Under the pieces are notes generated by a model. It was given only the letters and a program-made list of their open reading frames with translations, was not told where the DNA came from and ran no database searches. Source: Clostridia bacterium (GTDB lineage Bacteria; Bacillota_A; Clostridia; Christensenellales; Aristaeellaceae). Taken from it: a stretch of DNA of 6,222 nucleotides. This document shows positions 1 to 6,164 of the stretch, in pieces. The DNA is taken from the NCBI GenBank assembly GCA_009783365.1, contig WRHG01000114.1:1-6222 (forward strand), given 5' to 3'. Position numbers and translations under genes: made by a program. Each line of letters opens with the position of its first letter. The first letter of the stretch is position 1.

Positions 1-270
1 AGCGCCGTATCCCAGTTTTTTGGCGTACCCTTTTCGTTTCTTACATGGCCCGGCCTTGGCGTTGTGGCCTCCGCTTTTTTTCGGCTTCAGGGCATGGTTT
101 GGCTTTCCCTCCCCCTGATCGCGTTCAAAACCGACACCGGCCTGCGCATGCCTCAATGGCTTGGATACGCCCTGTACCCCCTGCACTTGCTCCTATTGAT
201 CGCTTTAAAGTATTGGGTTTTCGGCATGTCCTGGCAAGCGCTTCTGGCTCCTTTTGTCCGATCGTTCTAG
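1..270 (+). CDS. TraX-family integral membrane protein, C-terminal fragment (start outside the window)
   Basis: The reading frame is open from the first base of the window to a TAG stop at 268-270, giving about 89 residues of a C-terminus. It contains two hydrophobic, probably membrane-spanning stretches: one around WLSLPLIAF and one around the segment WLGYALYPLHLLLLIALKYW, separated by a short polar loop (KTDTGLRMP). The 'YxxYPLHLLLL' signature at the end, following an 'LPLI' helix and a short charged loop, is what I recognise from the TraX family. The namesake of that family acetylates F pilin, but Firmicute members are mostly chromosomal and of unknown role, so no conjugative function should be assumed. 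Another multi-pass membrane protein, such as an acyltransferase-3-like enzyme, is the main alternative. The gene converges with pyrI, so it is not part of the pyrimidine operon. An ATG inside the frame at about 154 or a GTG at 64 would be internal to the protein, not real starts. Confidence 0.72.
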   Translation, partial: SAVSQFFGVPFSFLTWPGLGVVASAFFRLQGMVWLSLPLIAFKTDTGLRMPQWLGYALYPLHLLLLIALKYWVFGMSWQALLAPFVRSF

Positions 271-271
271 C

Positions 272-297
272 AGCCTGACCCCTTGCGGCGTCAGGGT
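272..297. other. Small inverted repeat between converging genes, possible weak bidirectional 3'-end hairpin
   Basis: CCTGAC at 274-279 is perfectly complementary to GTCAGG at 290-295. Inside this stem there is one mismatch, then two further C-G pairs and a four-base loop. The right arm covers the pyrI stop codon (291-293). There is no T-run after the hairpin on either strand, so it does not meet the usual criteria for an intrinsic terminator. It is still the only structure at the junction where the TraX-like gene and the pyr operon meet head-on. It could act as a 3'-end stabiliser or a weak shared terminator; this is inference. Confidence 0.3.
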
Positions 298-719
298 TCC
301 TCATGCCGATGGGCTGATTCACAATACAGGCACCGGTATACATGGTTCTCCCGGTCCGCCAGAAAAAAAATCTGTTCGATCTCCCGTTCTTCCTGGGAAA
401 CGCAGCGGGGGTTCCTGCACCGGATCACATTGGATACCCTCTCCGGCAGGGCGAGGCACTTCTTCTCCGCTCTTACGCCCTCGCGGGTCACGTTGACCGT
501 GATCCCCGGGTCGGTGTATCCAAGCATATCCAAATTGATGGAAATCTCGGCGTCTATTTTGATGATATCCTTCTTGCCCATGCGCCGGGATTTGGCATTT
601 TGAATAATCGCCACGGAGCAACCCTGCTGATTGAGCTTCAGATAGCGATAAATCTCCATGCTCAGCCCGGCCTGAATGTGGTCAATCACATAGCCGTTTT
701 GAATGCTGTCGATATTCAT
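291..719 (-). CDS. pyrI: Aspartate carbamoyltransferase regulatory chain (PyrI)
   Basis: PyrI is the non-catalytic chain of allosteric aspartate transcarbamoylase; it binds nucleotides and bridges PyrB trimers in the cytoplasm. The 142-residue protein has the normal two-domain layout. The N-terminal effector domain includes VIDH at residues 11-14 and GKKDIIKID at 48-56. Comparing with the E. coli protein as I recall it, Asp13, His14, Lys54 and Lys86 line up with nucleotide-contacting residues (Asp19, His20, Lys60, Lys94), so allosteric control is probably kept. The C-terminal zinc domain has four cysteines, Cys101-x4-Cys106 and Cys130-x2-Cys133, matching the structural zinc site. The start ATG overlaps the pyrB stop in an ATGA and has GGAGG at 727-731, seven bases upstream. 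It is the last gene of the operon. Length and motifs leave little doubt about the identity; effector preference (CTP, UTP, ATP) cannot be read from the sequence. Confidence 0.96.
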   Translation of the reverse strand: MNIDSIQNGYVIDHIQAGLSMEIYRYLKLNQQGCSVAIIQNAKSRRMGKKDIIKIDAEISINLDMLGYTDPGITVNVTREGVRAEKKCLALPERVSNVIRCRNPRCVSQEEREIEQIFFLADRENHVYRCLYCESAHRHEEP

Positions 720-1630
720 AATGAGGCCTCCATCATTTTGATCATCAGCGCCATGCGCACGTACTTTCCATAAAGTACCTGCTTAAAATAACAGGCTCGG
801 GAGTCCTCATCGACTGCCCGGCTGATTTCATTGACCCGTGGCAGCGGATGCATCACACACAGATCCGGCTTGGCCAGGGACAGTTTTTCAGGATCAAGAA
901 TGTAACGGTCCTTGAGGCGTACATAGTCCGCCTCGTTAAAAAACCGCTCCCGCTGAACCCGGGTCATATAAAGGATATCAAAGTCGCCGATCACATCCTC
1001 CAGCTTTTCCACCTCGGTGAAAGGGAACTGCTGCTTATACAAGCTCTCCCTCAAATAGTCAGGTATGCGCAGCTCCTTGGGCGAAATGAACACGAAACGA
1101 ATGTTCTGATAACGGGTCATGGCGTTTACCAGGCTATGCACCGTGCGGCCAAACTGTAAATCCCCGCACATGCCCAGTACCAACCGGTCCAGCCTGCCCT
1201 TCTCCCGCCGGATTGTCAGGAGATCCGCCAGGGTTTGCGTAGGATGATTATGCCCGCCGTCCCCCGCGTTGATAATGGGTACCGGCGAACACTGCGCCGC
1301 CACGGCCGGGGCGCCTTCCTTGGGGTGGCGCATGGCGATGATATCCGCATAGCAGCCTACTGTGCGCACAGTGTCCGCCACGCTTTCCCCCTTTGCGGCG
1401 GAACTGCTGTCCGCCGAGGAGAACCCAAGCACATTCCCTCCCAGTTCCATCATAGCCGCTTCAAAGGACAGCCGAGTTCGCGTGCTCGGTTCAAAAAAGA
1501 GCGTGGCGAGCTTTTTGCCCTTCATCCGCTCCGTGTACTGTTGTGGCTGATGGATGATATGATCCGCCATATCAATCAGTTCGTCAATCTCTCTTCTTTG
1601 CAGGTCCATAATATCAATTAAATGCCGCAT
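716..1630 (-). CDS. pyrB: Aspartate carbamoyltransferase catalytic chain (PyrB)
   Basis: PyrB condenses carbamoyl phosphate and L-aspartate into N-carbamoyl-aspartate, the committed step of pyrimidine synthesis, as a cytoplasmic trimer. At 304 residues it is full length. The carbamoyl-phosphate domain shows [13 protein letters not shown] at 45-57 (Ser49-Thr50-Arg51-Thr52), the mobile loop SSAAKGES at 76-83 with Lys80 from the neighbouring subunit, and HPTQ at 129-132. The aspartate domain shows [12 protein letters not shown] at 156-167, TRVQRERF at 223-230 and HPLPR at 261-265. All expected active-site residues are present. It starts 18 bases after pyrE, with AAGGAGG at 1638-1644 seven bases before the ATG, and its stop overlaps the pyrI start by four bases. 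The tight coupling to pyrI supports assembly of an allosteric holoenzyme of catalytic trimers and regulatory dimers. Ornithine carbamoyltransferase is excluded by the aspartate-binding motifs and the pyrI partner. Confidence 0.98.
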   Translation of the reverse strand: MRHLIDIMDLQRREIDELIDMADHIIHQPQQYTERMKGKKLATLFFEPSTRTRLSFEAAMMELGGNVLGFSSADSSSAAKGESVADTVRTVGCYADIIAMRHPKEGAPAVAAQCSPVPIINAGDGGHNHPTQTLADLLTIRREKGRLDRLVLGMCGDLQFGRTVHSLVNAMTRYQNIRFVFISPKELRIPDYLRESLYKQQFPFTEVEKLEDVIGDFDILYMTRVQRERFFNEADYVRLKDRYILDPEKLSLAKPDLCVMHPLPRVNEISRAVDEDSRACYFKQVLYGKYVRMALMIKMMEASL

Positions 1631-1648
1631 TCCTTTTCCTCCTTGCCT

Positions 1649-2284
1649 TTAGCCATGTATCCAGCGCCCGTCAGCAGGATCGTTCCGAAAACGGATCAGC
1701 GCCGCCACCTGCTCCGCCCTGATATATCCGATTTCCGAAGCCACCTTGACCAAAACATCAAAATTGCATAGGCTCACATTTTTCACCAGTGCTTTCTCCA
1801 GCGACTCAAGGCCCTTTTTCATACCATAAGTGAAAATACTGGCGATGCCCAAAACCTGAGCGCCGGCTTCCCGCAATGCTTCTACGACCTCGACAACACT
1901 GCCGCCGGTTGATATAAGGTCCTCAATCACTACCACCTTATCGCCCGAGCACAGTTTGCCTTCTATTTGGTTGGCTCTTCCATGCTCCTTTGCGCCCGCG
2001 CGCACATAACCCATGGGAAGGCCCATCATATGGGCCGCAATGGCTGCGTGGGCGATTCCGGCAGTGCTGGTACCCATTAAAACCTGACAATCAGGGTATT
2101 CCCGCTCAATCAATTCCGTGAGGCTTCTCTCCACCTGATCCCGCACACGCGGCGCGGTAAGGATAAGACGGTTGTCACAGTAAATAGGGCTTTTGATGCC
2201 GCTGGCCCAGGTAAAAGGTTCGTCAGGCCGTAAAAAAATCGCTCCGATTGACAGCAGTGCTTTGGCTATGTTCGCTTCCACCAT
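1649..2284 (-). CDS. pyrE: Orotate phosphoribosyltransferase (PyrE)
   Basis: PyrE transfers ribose 5-phosphate from PRPP to orotate to give orotidine 5'-monophosphate (OMP) in the cytoplasm. The protein is 211 residues, normal for the bacterial family. The N-terminal hood carries FTWASGIKSPIYCDNR at 24-39, a typical orotate-side signature. The catalytic flexible loop is VRAGAKEHGRANQIEG at 94-109, with Arg95, Lys99 and His101 in the expected places. The PRPP-binding motif VVVIEDLISTGGS is at 117-129, with its acidic pair Glu121-Asp122. AAAGGAG at 2291-2297 lies six bases before the ATG. It is separated from pyrF by 45 bases, the largest gap within the operon, and from pyrB by 18. I see no terminator or promoter in either gap, so it is most likely co-transcribed with both neighbours. 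Confidence 0.97.
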   Translation of the reverse strand: MVEANIAKALLSIGAIFLRPDEPFTWASGIKSPIYCDNRLILTAPRVRDQVERSLTELIEREYPDCQVLMGTSTAGIAHAAIAAHMMGLPMGYVRAGAKEHGRANQIEGKLCSGDKVVVIEDLISTGGSVVEVVEALREAGAQVLGIASIFTYGMKKGLESLEKALVKNVSLCNFDVLVKVASEIGYIRAEQVAALIRFRNDPADGRWIHG

Positions 2285-2329
2285 ATCTTTCTCCTTTGCT
2301 AGCGTATATTAGGCGGCATGGCCAAACCG

Positions 2330-3046
2330 TCAGCCAGCTTCCAGAAATTCTTTTTTACAGCGCCGGTATGCGCTTACGGGATCCTCCGCCCTGGTGATCG
2401 GCCTGCCAACCACGATGAAGTCGCTGCCGCCAAGCCTGGCTTTTCGCGGCGTCGTCACCCGCGCTTGATCGTCACCCTTGGAATCGGCGAACCGGATACC
2501 GGGCGTAACCGTCAGGAAATCTCCTCCACAGGCCTCTTTCACCAAAGCCGCCTCATGCGGCGAACAAACCGCGCCATCCAACCCAGCATCACTTGCGTTT
2601 CGCGCATAGTGGGCAACCGTGTCGCCCATTCCGGCCCGGATGAGCAACTCTCTTTGCATCCGTTCCTCGCTGGTGGATGTAAGCTGCGTGACAGCCAGCA
2701 CGGTAGGCCTTCCGCCATCCGGGCGGGTCAGCCCTTCCATAGCGGCGCGCATCATATCCACGGTGCCCGCGGCGTGCAAGTTCGTCATATCAATATTCAA
2801 CTTTGTCAGCGAGCGCATGGCGCTTCTCACCGTATTGGGAATATCGTGAAGCTTAAGGTCCAAAAAAACACTGTGGCCACGATCTTTGATCTCACGTACA
2901 ATCCGCGGCCCTTCCGCGTAAAACAATTCCATGCCCACTTTCACAAAGGGCTTTTCATCCTGAAATTTCTCCAAAAATCCATAAACCGCCTGAGCGTCCG
3001 GAAAATCCAAAGCGATGATCACATCCGGCTCCACCTGGTTTCTCAT
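2330..3046 (-). CDS. pyrF: Orotidine 5'-phosphate decarboxylase (PyrF)
   Basis: PyrF decarboxylates OMP to UMP, the last step of the pathway. With the chosen ATG start it has 238 residues, the usual length of the short bacterial class. Motifs in order (this numbering): IIALDFP at 10-16 with substrate-binding Asp14, KVGMELF at 36-42 with Lys36, the catalytic [12 protein letters not shown] at 61-72 with Asp63, Lys65 and Asp68, TPGIR at 181-185, and [12 protein letters not shown] at 207-218 with phosphate-binding Arg215. The start is chosen at 3046 because that ATG overlaps the pyrD stop as ATGA and has a strong GGAGG (3056-3060) at a nine-base distance. A GTG two codons earlier (3050-3052) lies only three bases from that site and is less likely. 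The gene follows pyrD directly, so OMP decarboxylase is probably made by translational coupling. Nothing suggests a frameshift or a missing residue. Confidence 0.97.
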   Translation of the reverse strand: MRNQVEPDVIIALDFPDAQAVYGFLEKFQDEKPFVKVGMELFYAEGPRIVREIKDRGHSVFLDLKLHDIPNTVRSAMRSLTKLNIDMTNLHAAGTVDMMRAAMEGLTRPDGGRPTVLAVTQLTSTSEERMQRELLIRAGMGDTVAHYARNASDAGLDGAVCSPHEAALVKEACGGDFLTVTPGIRFADSKGDDQARVTTPRKARLGGSDFIVVGRPITRAEDPVSAYRRCKKEFLEAG

Positions 3047-3957
3047 TTCCACGCACCTCCAATGATTTTCTGCAAATTATCAATGCCGTACAACCGCATC
3101 ACACGAGGCAAATCATCCACGATGGACGCGCATGCATAGGGGTCCACCAAGGTCTGTGCGCCAACTTGTACCGCGGCAGCGCCGGCAAGCATCATTTCAA
3201 TCACATCCTCGGCTGTGGCCACTCCGCCCATGCCCATCACAGGGATGCTGACCGCTTGAGCAACCTGATAGATCATGCGTAACGCCAGCGGAAAAATAGC
3301 GGGACCGGAAAGGCCGCCCATGATGTTGGCCAGCAGCGGCCGGCCCGTTCGCAAATCAATACGCATGCCCAAAACCGTGTTGATAAGGCTGAGGCCGTCC
3401 GCTCCCGCTTCTTCACAGGCTTTCGCCACCGAGACGATATCCGCCGCATTGGGGCTCAGCTTCACATAAACAGGCTTGCTGGCAACCGCTTTCACAGCCC
3501 GGGTTACCTCCGCCGCGCTTGCCGGCTCCATGCCAAAAGCCATGCCGCCGCCGTGGACATTGGGACAGCTGATATTAAGCTCGATCAGCCCGATTTGGGA
3601 GCATTGATTCATCAACCGGCAGCATTCCACGTATTCGTCCAAAGAGAATCCGCTGATGTTCGCGATAACCGGCTTATAAAAAAACGACGCAAGTTCAGGA
3701 AGCTCATGCTGGATCACATGATGAACGCCCGGGTTTTCCAACCCCACGGCATTTAACATGCCGCTCGCGCATTCCGCTACCCTTGGCGTGAGGTTTCCGG
3801 GGCGCGGTTCAAGCGTGGTGCCCTTCAATACAAAGGTACCAAGGATGTTGATATCATAAAATTCACGCATTTCCTTTCCAAAGCCAAAGGTTCCGCTGGC
3901 CGGTATTATCGGATTATCCAGCGTCCAGCCAGATAGGGTTACCCGGGTGTTCACCAT
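3043..3957 (-). CDS. pyrD: Dihydroorotate dehydrogenase B (NAD+), catalytic subunit (PyrD type 1B)
   Basis: This FMN-containing subunit oxidises dihydroorotate to orotate; in type 1B enzymes the electrons pass through the PyrK subunit to NAD+. It is a 304-residue TIM-barrel protein. The N-terminus has [13 protein letters not shown] at 15-27 and VLKG at 43-46 with Lys45. Asn69 is in [11 protein letters not shown] (67-77), and [11 protein letters not shown] at 128-138 carries the catalytic base Cys131, which is a cysteine in class 1 instead of the serine of quinone-linked class 2. YVKLSPN is at 164-170 with FMN-contacting Lys166, LINT is at 191-194, GGLSGPA at 214-220, and GMGGV at 242-246 near the FMN phosphate. 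The ATG has GGAGG at about 3963-3968 and overlaps the end of pyrK by seven bases. The adjacent pyrK gene confirms type 1B over the fumarate-linked type 1A. The last codons of pyrD also form the ribosome binding site of pyrF. Confidence 0.97.
   Translation of the reverse strand: MVNTRVTLSGWTLDNPIIPASGTFGFGKEMREFYDINILGTFVLKGTTLEPRPGNLTPRVAECASGMLNAVGLENPGVHHVIQHELPELASFFYKPVIANISGFSLDEYVECCRLMNQCSQIGLIELNISCPNVHGGGMAFGMEPASAAEVTRAVKAVASKPVYVKLSPNAADIVSVAKACEEAGADGLSLINTVLGMRIDLRTGRPLLANIMGGLSGPAIFPLALRMIYQVAQAVSIPVMGMGGVATAEDVIEMMLAGAAAVQVGAQTLVDPYACASIVDDLPRVMRLYGIDNLQKIIGGAWK
3056..3060 (-). promoter_or_regulatory. Ribosome binding site deciding the pyrF start
   Basis: GGAGG on the minus strand lies inside the last codons of pyrD. 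It is nine bases before the ATG at 3046 but only three bases before the in-frame GTG at 3052. The spacing and the ATGA overlap with the pyrD stop both favour the ATG. Confidence 0.85.
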
Positions 3958-4721
3958 AATATCTCCTCCCCGAGCATCACAGGCCCATCCTTACAAATTC
4001 GCTTGTTTCCGTATCGGGTACGGCAGGAGCAGCCCATACATACGCCAAATCCGCAGGCCATCCTTTCCTCAAAGCTGTACTGGCCGCACACTTCCGCTTC
4101 CTGCGCCAGTTGATGTACTGTCTGGAGCATGGGTTCCGGCCCGCAGGCAAAAACATAGTCGTACTTGCCGCGCAGTTCCTTCATTCCCTCCGTAACAAGG
4201 CCACGCTTACCCATGCCTCCGTCCAGGGTAAATAATTGGGTCATCACCTTCAAATCCTCAAACTCCTTCCACAGAAAAGCATCCGAGCAGCTTCCAAAAC
4301 CAAGAACAACGATGGGCTTCATGCCAATGGCCAAAAGCCGTTTGCAAAGCCCATAAAGCGGCGGCGCGCCCACTCCGCCGCCGACGAGCAGCGGCGCTTG
4401 GCTTCCGCCCACCTCCGCCAGGTCCAAGTCATACCCGTTTCCCATGCCTGTCAGCAGATCCAAAGCCGCGCCTTCCTCCATCCGGCTCATCGCCTGGGTG
4501 CCGCGGCCCACCACTTTGTATATGATCTCCACATGGCCCTTCATACCAGGCTTCCACTCACACACGGATATGGGTCTGCGCAAATAAAAACCCGGCACGG
4601 CAACCTGTACGAATTGGCCGGGTCTTGCGATCCTCCGCGTATCTCCCAAAAGGCGCATTCGCAAAACATCACGGGCTATGACCCTGTTGCTGTTCACTAT
4701 AAAGCGCGTTTGCATTCCCAT
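3951..4721 (-). CDS. pyrK: Dihydroorotate dehydrogenase B, electron-transfer subunit (PyrK)
   Basis: PyrK carries FAD and a [2Fe-2S] cluster and passes electrons from FMN in PyrD to NAD+. From the chosen start it has 256 residues, typical for the family. The FAD domain of the ferredoxin-reductase type has GQFV at 35-38, the flavin-binding LRRPISV around 47-53 and VVGRGT at 70-75. The nucleotide-binding domain has GGGVGAPPL at 114-122 and FACGPEPML at 191-199. The cluster site is Cys223-x4-Cys228-x2-Cys231-x11-Cys243. The start is placed at 4721 because TAGGAGG at 4731-4737 is nine bases upstream. The frame stays open to an ATG at 4754, but the extra 11 residues (MRHDPGRRRSG) lack a good ribosome binding site, lie inside pyrC and do not resemble the family. 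With this start it overlaps pyrC by 25 bases. A second ATG at 4715 is possible but too far from the binding site. Confidence 0.95.
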   Translation of the reverse strand: MGMQTRFIVNSNRVIARDVLRMRLLGDTRRIARPGQFVQVAVPGFYLRRPISVCEWKPGMKGHVEIIYKVVGRGTQAMSRMEEGAALDLLTGMGNGYDLDLAEVGGSQAPLLVGGGVGAPPLYGLCKRLLAIGMKPIVVLGFGSCSDAFLWKEFEDLKVMTQLFTLDGGMGKRGLVTEGMKELRGKYDYVFACGPEPMLQTVHQLAQEAEVCGQYSFEERMACGFGVCMGCSCRTRYGNKRICKDGPVMLGEEILW

Positions 4722-5974
4722 ACCGCTTCGCCTCCTACCAGGGTCATGACGCATTGTCCGTATACCTCCATCCCCTCGAAGGGAGTGGCCCGTCCTTTGG
4801 AAATAAAATCCTTGGAATGGACTACATCCTTCGCTTCCAGGTCAAATACCGCCAAATCCGCGGGCTGTCCTTCCCGCAACGCAACAGGATCCAAATGAAA
4901 CCGGCGTCTGGGCGCATCCGTCATAGCCGCCAGCAGTCGTTCCAATGGTATAAGTCCCGTTTTCACAAGCCCGGTATATAACACAGCGAATGCGCATTCA
5001 AGCCCTACAACGCCCATGGCGCTTCCCGCCAAACCGAGGCTTTTTTCCGCAATGCCGTGGGGCGCATGGTCCGTGGCAATTATATCAATGGTGCCGTCCC
5101 CCAGGCCCTCCAGCAACGCTTCCTGATCCGCCCTGCTTCGAATGGGCGGATTCATCTTCCAATTGCCATCCTCTTGCAACAATTCGTCATGCAGCAGCAA
5201 GTAGTGAGGCGCGGTTTCACAGGTCACGTCCACACCCTCTCGCTTGGCCTTGCGTATCAAAGTCACGCTTTCTCTGGCGGACACATGACACACATGATAC
5301 CGGCATCGGGTTTCCGCCGCCAAGCGCAGATCCCGAGCCACCTGGCGCCATTCGCTTTCACGGGAAATACCCTTATGTCCCATACGGGCCGCGTATGCGC
5401 CCTCATGGATGTATCCCTCATGAAGCAGGCTGTTATCCTCGCAGTGGGCGGCGACCAACCCGCCCAAACGCCGGACCCGGCGCATGGCTTCCCGCATCGT
5501 ATCTTCATCCTGTACCCCACATCCATCATCGGAAAACGCGACAACAAAAGGCAACAGCGCCGCATAGTCCGCCAACCGGCCTTCTCCGCGCCTGCCTCGG
5601 GTCAGCGTGCCATAAGGATACACTCTTGTGACGGCGTCACGATCGATAATATCTCGCTGCTGCCGCACATGATCCGCGCAGTCCGGGGGCGGGTTCACGT
5701 TTGGCATAGCGCACAGCGCTGTGTAACCCCCTCTGGCGCCCGCCCTGCTTCCGGCCCAAATGGTCTCCTTATATGAAAAACCCGGTTCCCGAAGATGTAC
5801 ATGAACATCAACGAGACCCGGGACGAGGAGTTTTCCCTCCAATGAAAGGGACAGCACCTCGCTGTCTTGCCGCAAAGAGGATGGACACATGATCCTGCCC
5901 TGCGAAAGCGCAACATCGCCTCTACAAAGCTTACCATCCTTATACATGTCCGCGTCCTTCAGCAAACGCTGCAA
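4697..5974 (-). CDS. pyrC: Dihydroorotase, type I (PyrC), with a TTG start
   Basis: PyrC is a zinc amidohydrolase that cyclises N-carbamoyl-aspartate to dihydroorotate in the cytoplasm. At 425 residues it matches the long type I enzymes of Gram-positive bacteria, unlike the E. coli type II of about 348. Metal ligands appear in order: His58 and His60 in DVHVHLREPG (56-65), Asp150 in FSDDG (147-151), His177 in AAHCED (175-180), His230 in HVCHVS (227-232) and Asp302 in ATDHAPH (300-306). The substrate region MPNVNPPPD is at 90-98. The start is TTG at 5972-5974: there is no ATG before codon 10, the sequence already resembles the family from codon 4, and AAGGAGAG at 5981-5988 sits at good spacing. 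It is the first gene of the operon, behind the promoter at 6028-6056. A hydantoinase or allantoinase is unlikely given the pyr context. All expected active-site residues are present. Confidence 0.96.
   Translation of the reverse strand: MQRLLKDADMYKDGKLCRGDVALSQGRIMCPSSLRQDSEVLSLSLEGKLLVPGLVDVHVHLREPGFSYKETIWAGSRAGARGGYTALCAMPNVNPPPDCADHVRQQRDIIDRDAVTRVYPYGTLTRGRRGEGRLADYAALLPFVVAFSDDGCGVQDEDTMREAMRRVRRLGGLVAAHCEDNSLLHEGYIHEGAYAARMGHKGISRESEWRQVARDLRLAAETRCRYHVCHVSARESVTLIRKAKREGVDVTCETAPHYLLLHDELLQEDGNWKMNPPIRSRADQEALLEGLGDGTIDIIATDHAPHGIAEKSLGLAGSAMGVVGLECAFAVLYTGLVKTGLIPLERLLAAMTDAPRRRFHLDPVALREGQPADLAVFDLEAKDVVHSKDFISKGRATPFEGMEVYGQCVMTLVGGEAVWECKRAL
4731..4737 (-). promoter_or_regulatory. 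Ribosome binding site deciding the pyrK start
   Basis: TAGGAGG on the minus strand, inside the 3' end of pyrC, lies nine bases before the ATG at 4721. It also lies downstream of the more distal ATG at 4754, which rules against that longer start. Confidence 0.85.
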
Positions 5975-5980
5975 ATGGAA

Positions 5981-5988
5981 CTCTCCTT
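5981..5988 (-). promoter_or_regulatory. Ribosome binding site of pyrC
   Basis: AAGGAGAG on the minus strand ends six bases before the TTG start at 5974 (eight bases from the GGAG core). This strong site compensates for the weak start codon. Flanking GGAA (5987-5990) and TTCC (5977-5980) could pair so that the site sits in a six-base loop, but the four-pair stem is weak. Confidence 0.8.
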
Positions 5989-6027
5989 CCGCTTCCGCGT
6001 TAGGCCTTTTCGCATTTCCAATTTTGT

Positions 6028-6056
6028 ATCATAGAGGAAGAATGCGCCGATGTCAA
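6028..6056 (-). promoter_or_regulatory. Sigma-A (sigma-70) type promoter of the pyrCKDFEBI operon
   Basis: On the minus strand a perfect TTGACA (-35, 6051-6056) is followed by exactly 17 bases and TATGAT (-10, 6028-6033), one base off the consensus. Predicted transcription start is near 6020-6022, giving a leader of roughly 46 bases before the pyrC start. That leader contains no T-run terminator and is too short for a PyrR-type antiterminator/terminator pair. The promoter is expected to be intrinsically strong, so any regulation probably works by initiation control or on the short leader; this last part is inference. Confidence 0.85.
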
Positions 6057-6062
6057 GGAGGC

Positions 6063-6096
6063 TTGATTGAAAATTCTCCCATTTTGATTGAAAATT
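6063..6096. repeat. Two identical 13-base direct repeats upstream of the pyr promoter, possible operator or UP-element
   Basis: TTGATTGAAAATT occurs at 6063-6075 and again at 6084-6096, exactly 21 bases apart start to start, which is two helical turns. The first copy ends six bases from the -35 hexamer of the pyr promoter. Relative to the predicted start they sit near -42 to -54 and -63 to -75. The second copy runs into a perfect palindrome GAAAATTTTC (6090-6099). Position and phasing fit tandem binding of a regulator on one DNA face; the A+T-rich runs could alternatively act as an UP-element for RNA polymerase. Confidence 0.6.
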
Positions 6097-6137
6097 TTCT
6101 CGTTTCTACCGTGCGTTTATCGTGATTTCCCCTCTTA

Positions 6138-6146
6138 TGCTATAAT
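6138..6146 (+). promoter_or_regulatory. Rightward extended -10 element, probably the promoter of a divergent gene beyond the window
   Basis: TGC followed by a perfect TATAAT (6141-6146) forms an extended -10 on the plus strand. The best -35 region upstream (around 6117-6123, TTATCG-like) is poor, but extended -10 promoters tolerate this. The predicted start is near 6152-6154. No start codon with a ribosome binding site occurs before position 6222, so the gene it serves, if any, begins outside the window. Confidence 0.5.
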
Positions 6147-6164
6147 ACTGTCAACGGCAGTATT
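6144..6164. promoter_or_regulatory. Palindrome overlapping the rightward -10, likely repressor operator (or terminator-like hairpin)
   Basis: AATACTG at 6144-6150 is perfectly complementary to CAGTATT at 6158-6164, with seven bases between. Two further pairs (one G-U) are possible inside. A T-run follows on the plus strand (6163-6168 and again at 6171-6176), which makes it resemble an intrinsic terminator. However, the left arm lies within or before the predicted transcription start of the extended -10 promoter, so a transcript from that promoter could not form the hairpin, and no plus-strand gene lies upstream to be terminated. A protein operator, for example of TetR type, positioned over the start site is therefore the better explanation; this is inference. 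Confidence 0.45.

Noticed and set aside
45..278. Alternative plus-strand frame across the TraX-like region
   Set aside because: Its translation lacks the clear transmembrane pattern seen in the frame ending at 270, which is open from the window edge and matches the TraX signature.
2318..3139. Plus-strand open frame of 273 codons antisense to pyrF and the end of pyrD
   Set aside because: It is longer than pyrF itself, but its translation is compositionally odd, with no recognisable domain and many Arg/His/Pro/Ser, and the opposite strand encodes a complete PyrF with all catalytic residues. It is a shadow frame in GC-rich DNA.
3951..4754. Longer pyrK version starting at the ATG at 4754
   Set aside because: The extra 11 residues have no ribosome binding site and no family similarity, while a strong TAGGAGG precedes the ATG at 4721.
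4236..5776. Long plus-strand open frames opposite pyrK and pyrC (4236-4898, 4990-5631, 5057-5776)
   Set aside because: They have low-complexity, basic, Pro/Arg-rich translations without family motifs, and fully motif-supported genes lie on the other strand.
6081..6116. Rightward promoter using TTGATT or TTGAAA in the direct repeats as a -35
   Set aside because: No -10-like hexamer lies 16-18 bases downstream (for example GTGCGT), so the repeats are better explained by their position relative to the leftward promoter.
6126..6154. Second leftward TTGACA (6149-6154) as an additional upstream pyr promoter
   Set aside because: At 16-19 base spacing the -10 region reads GGGAAA-like and shows no TATAAT resemblance. 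The hexamer is explained as part of the palindrome.
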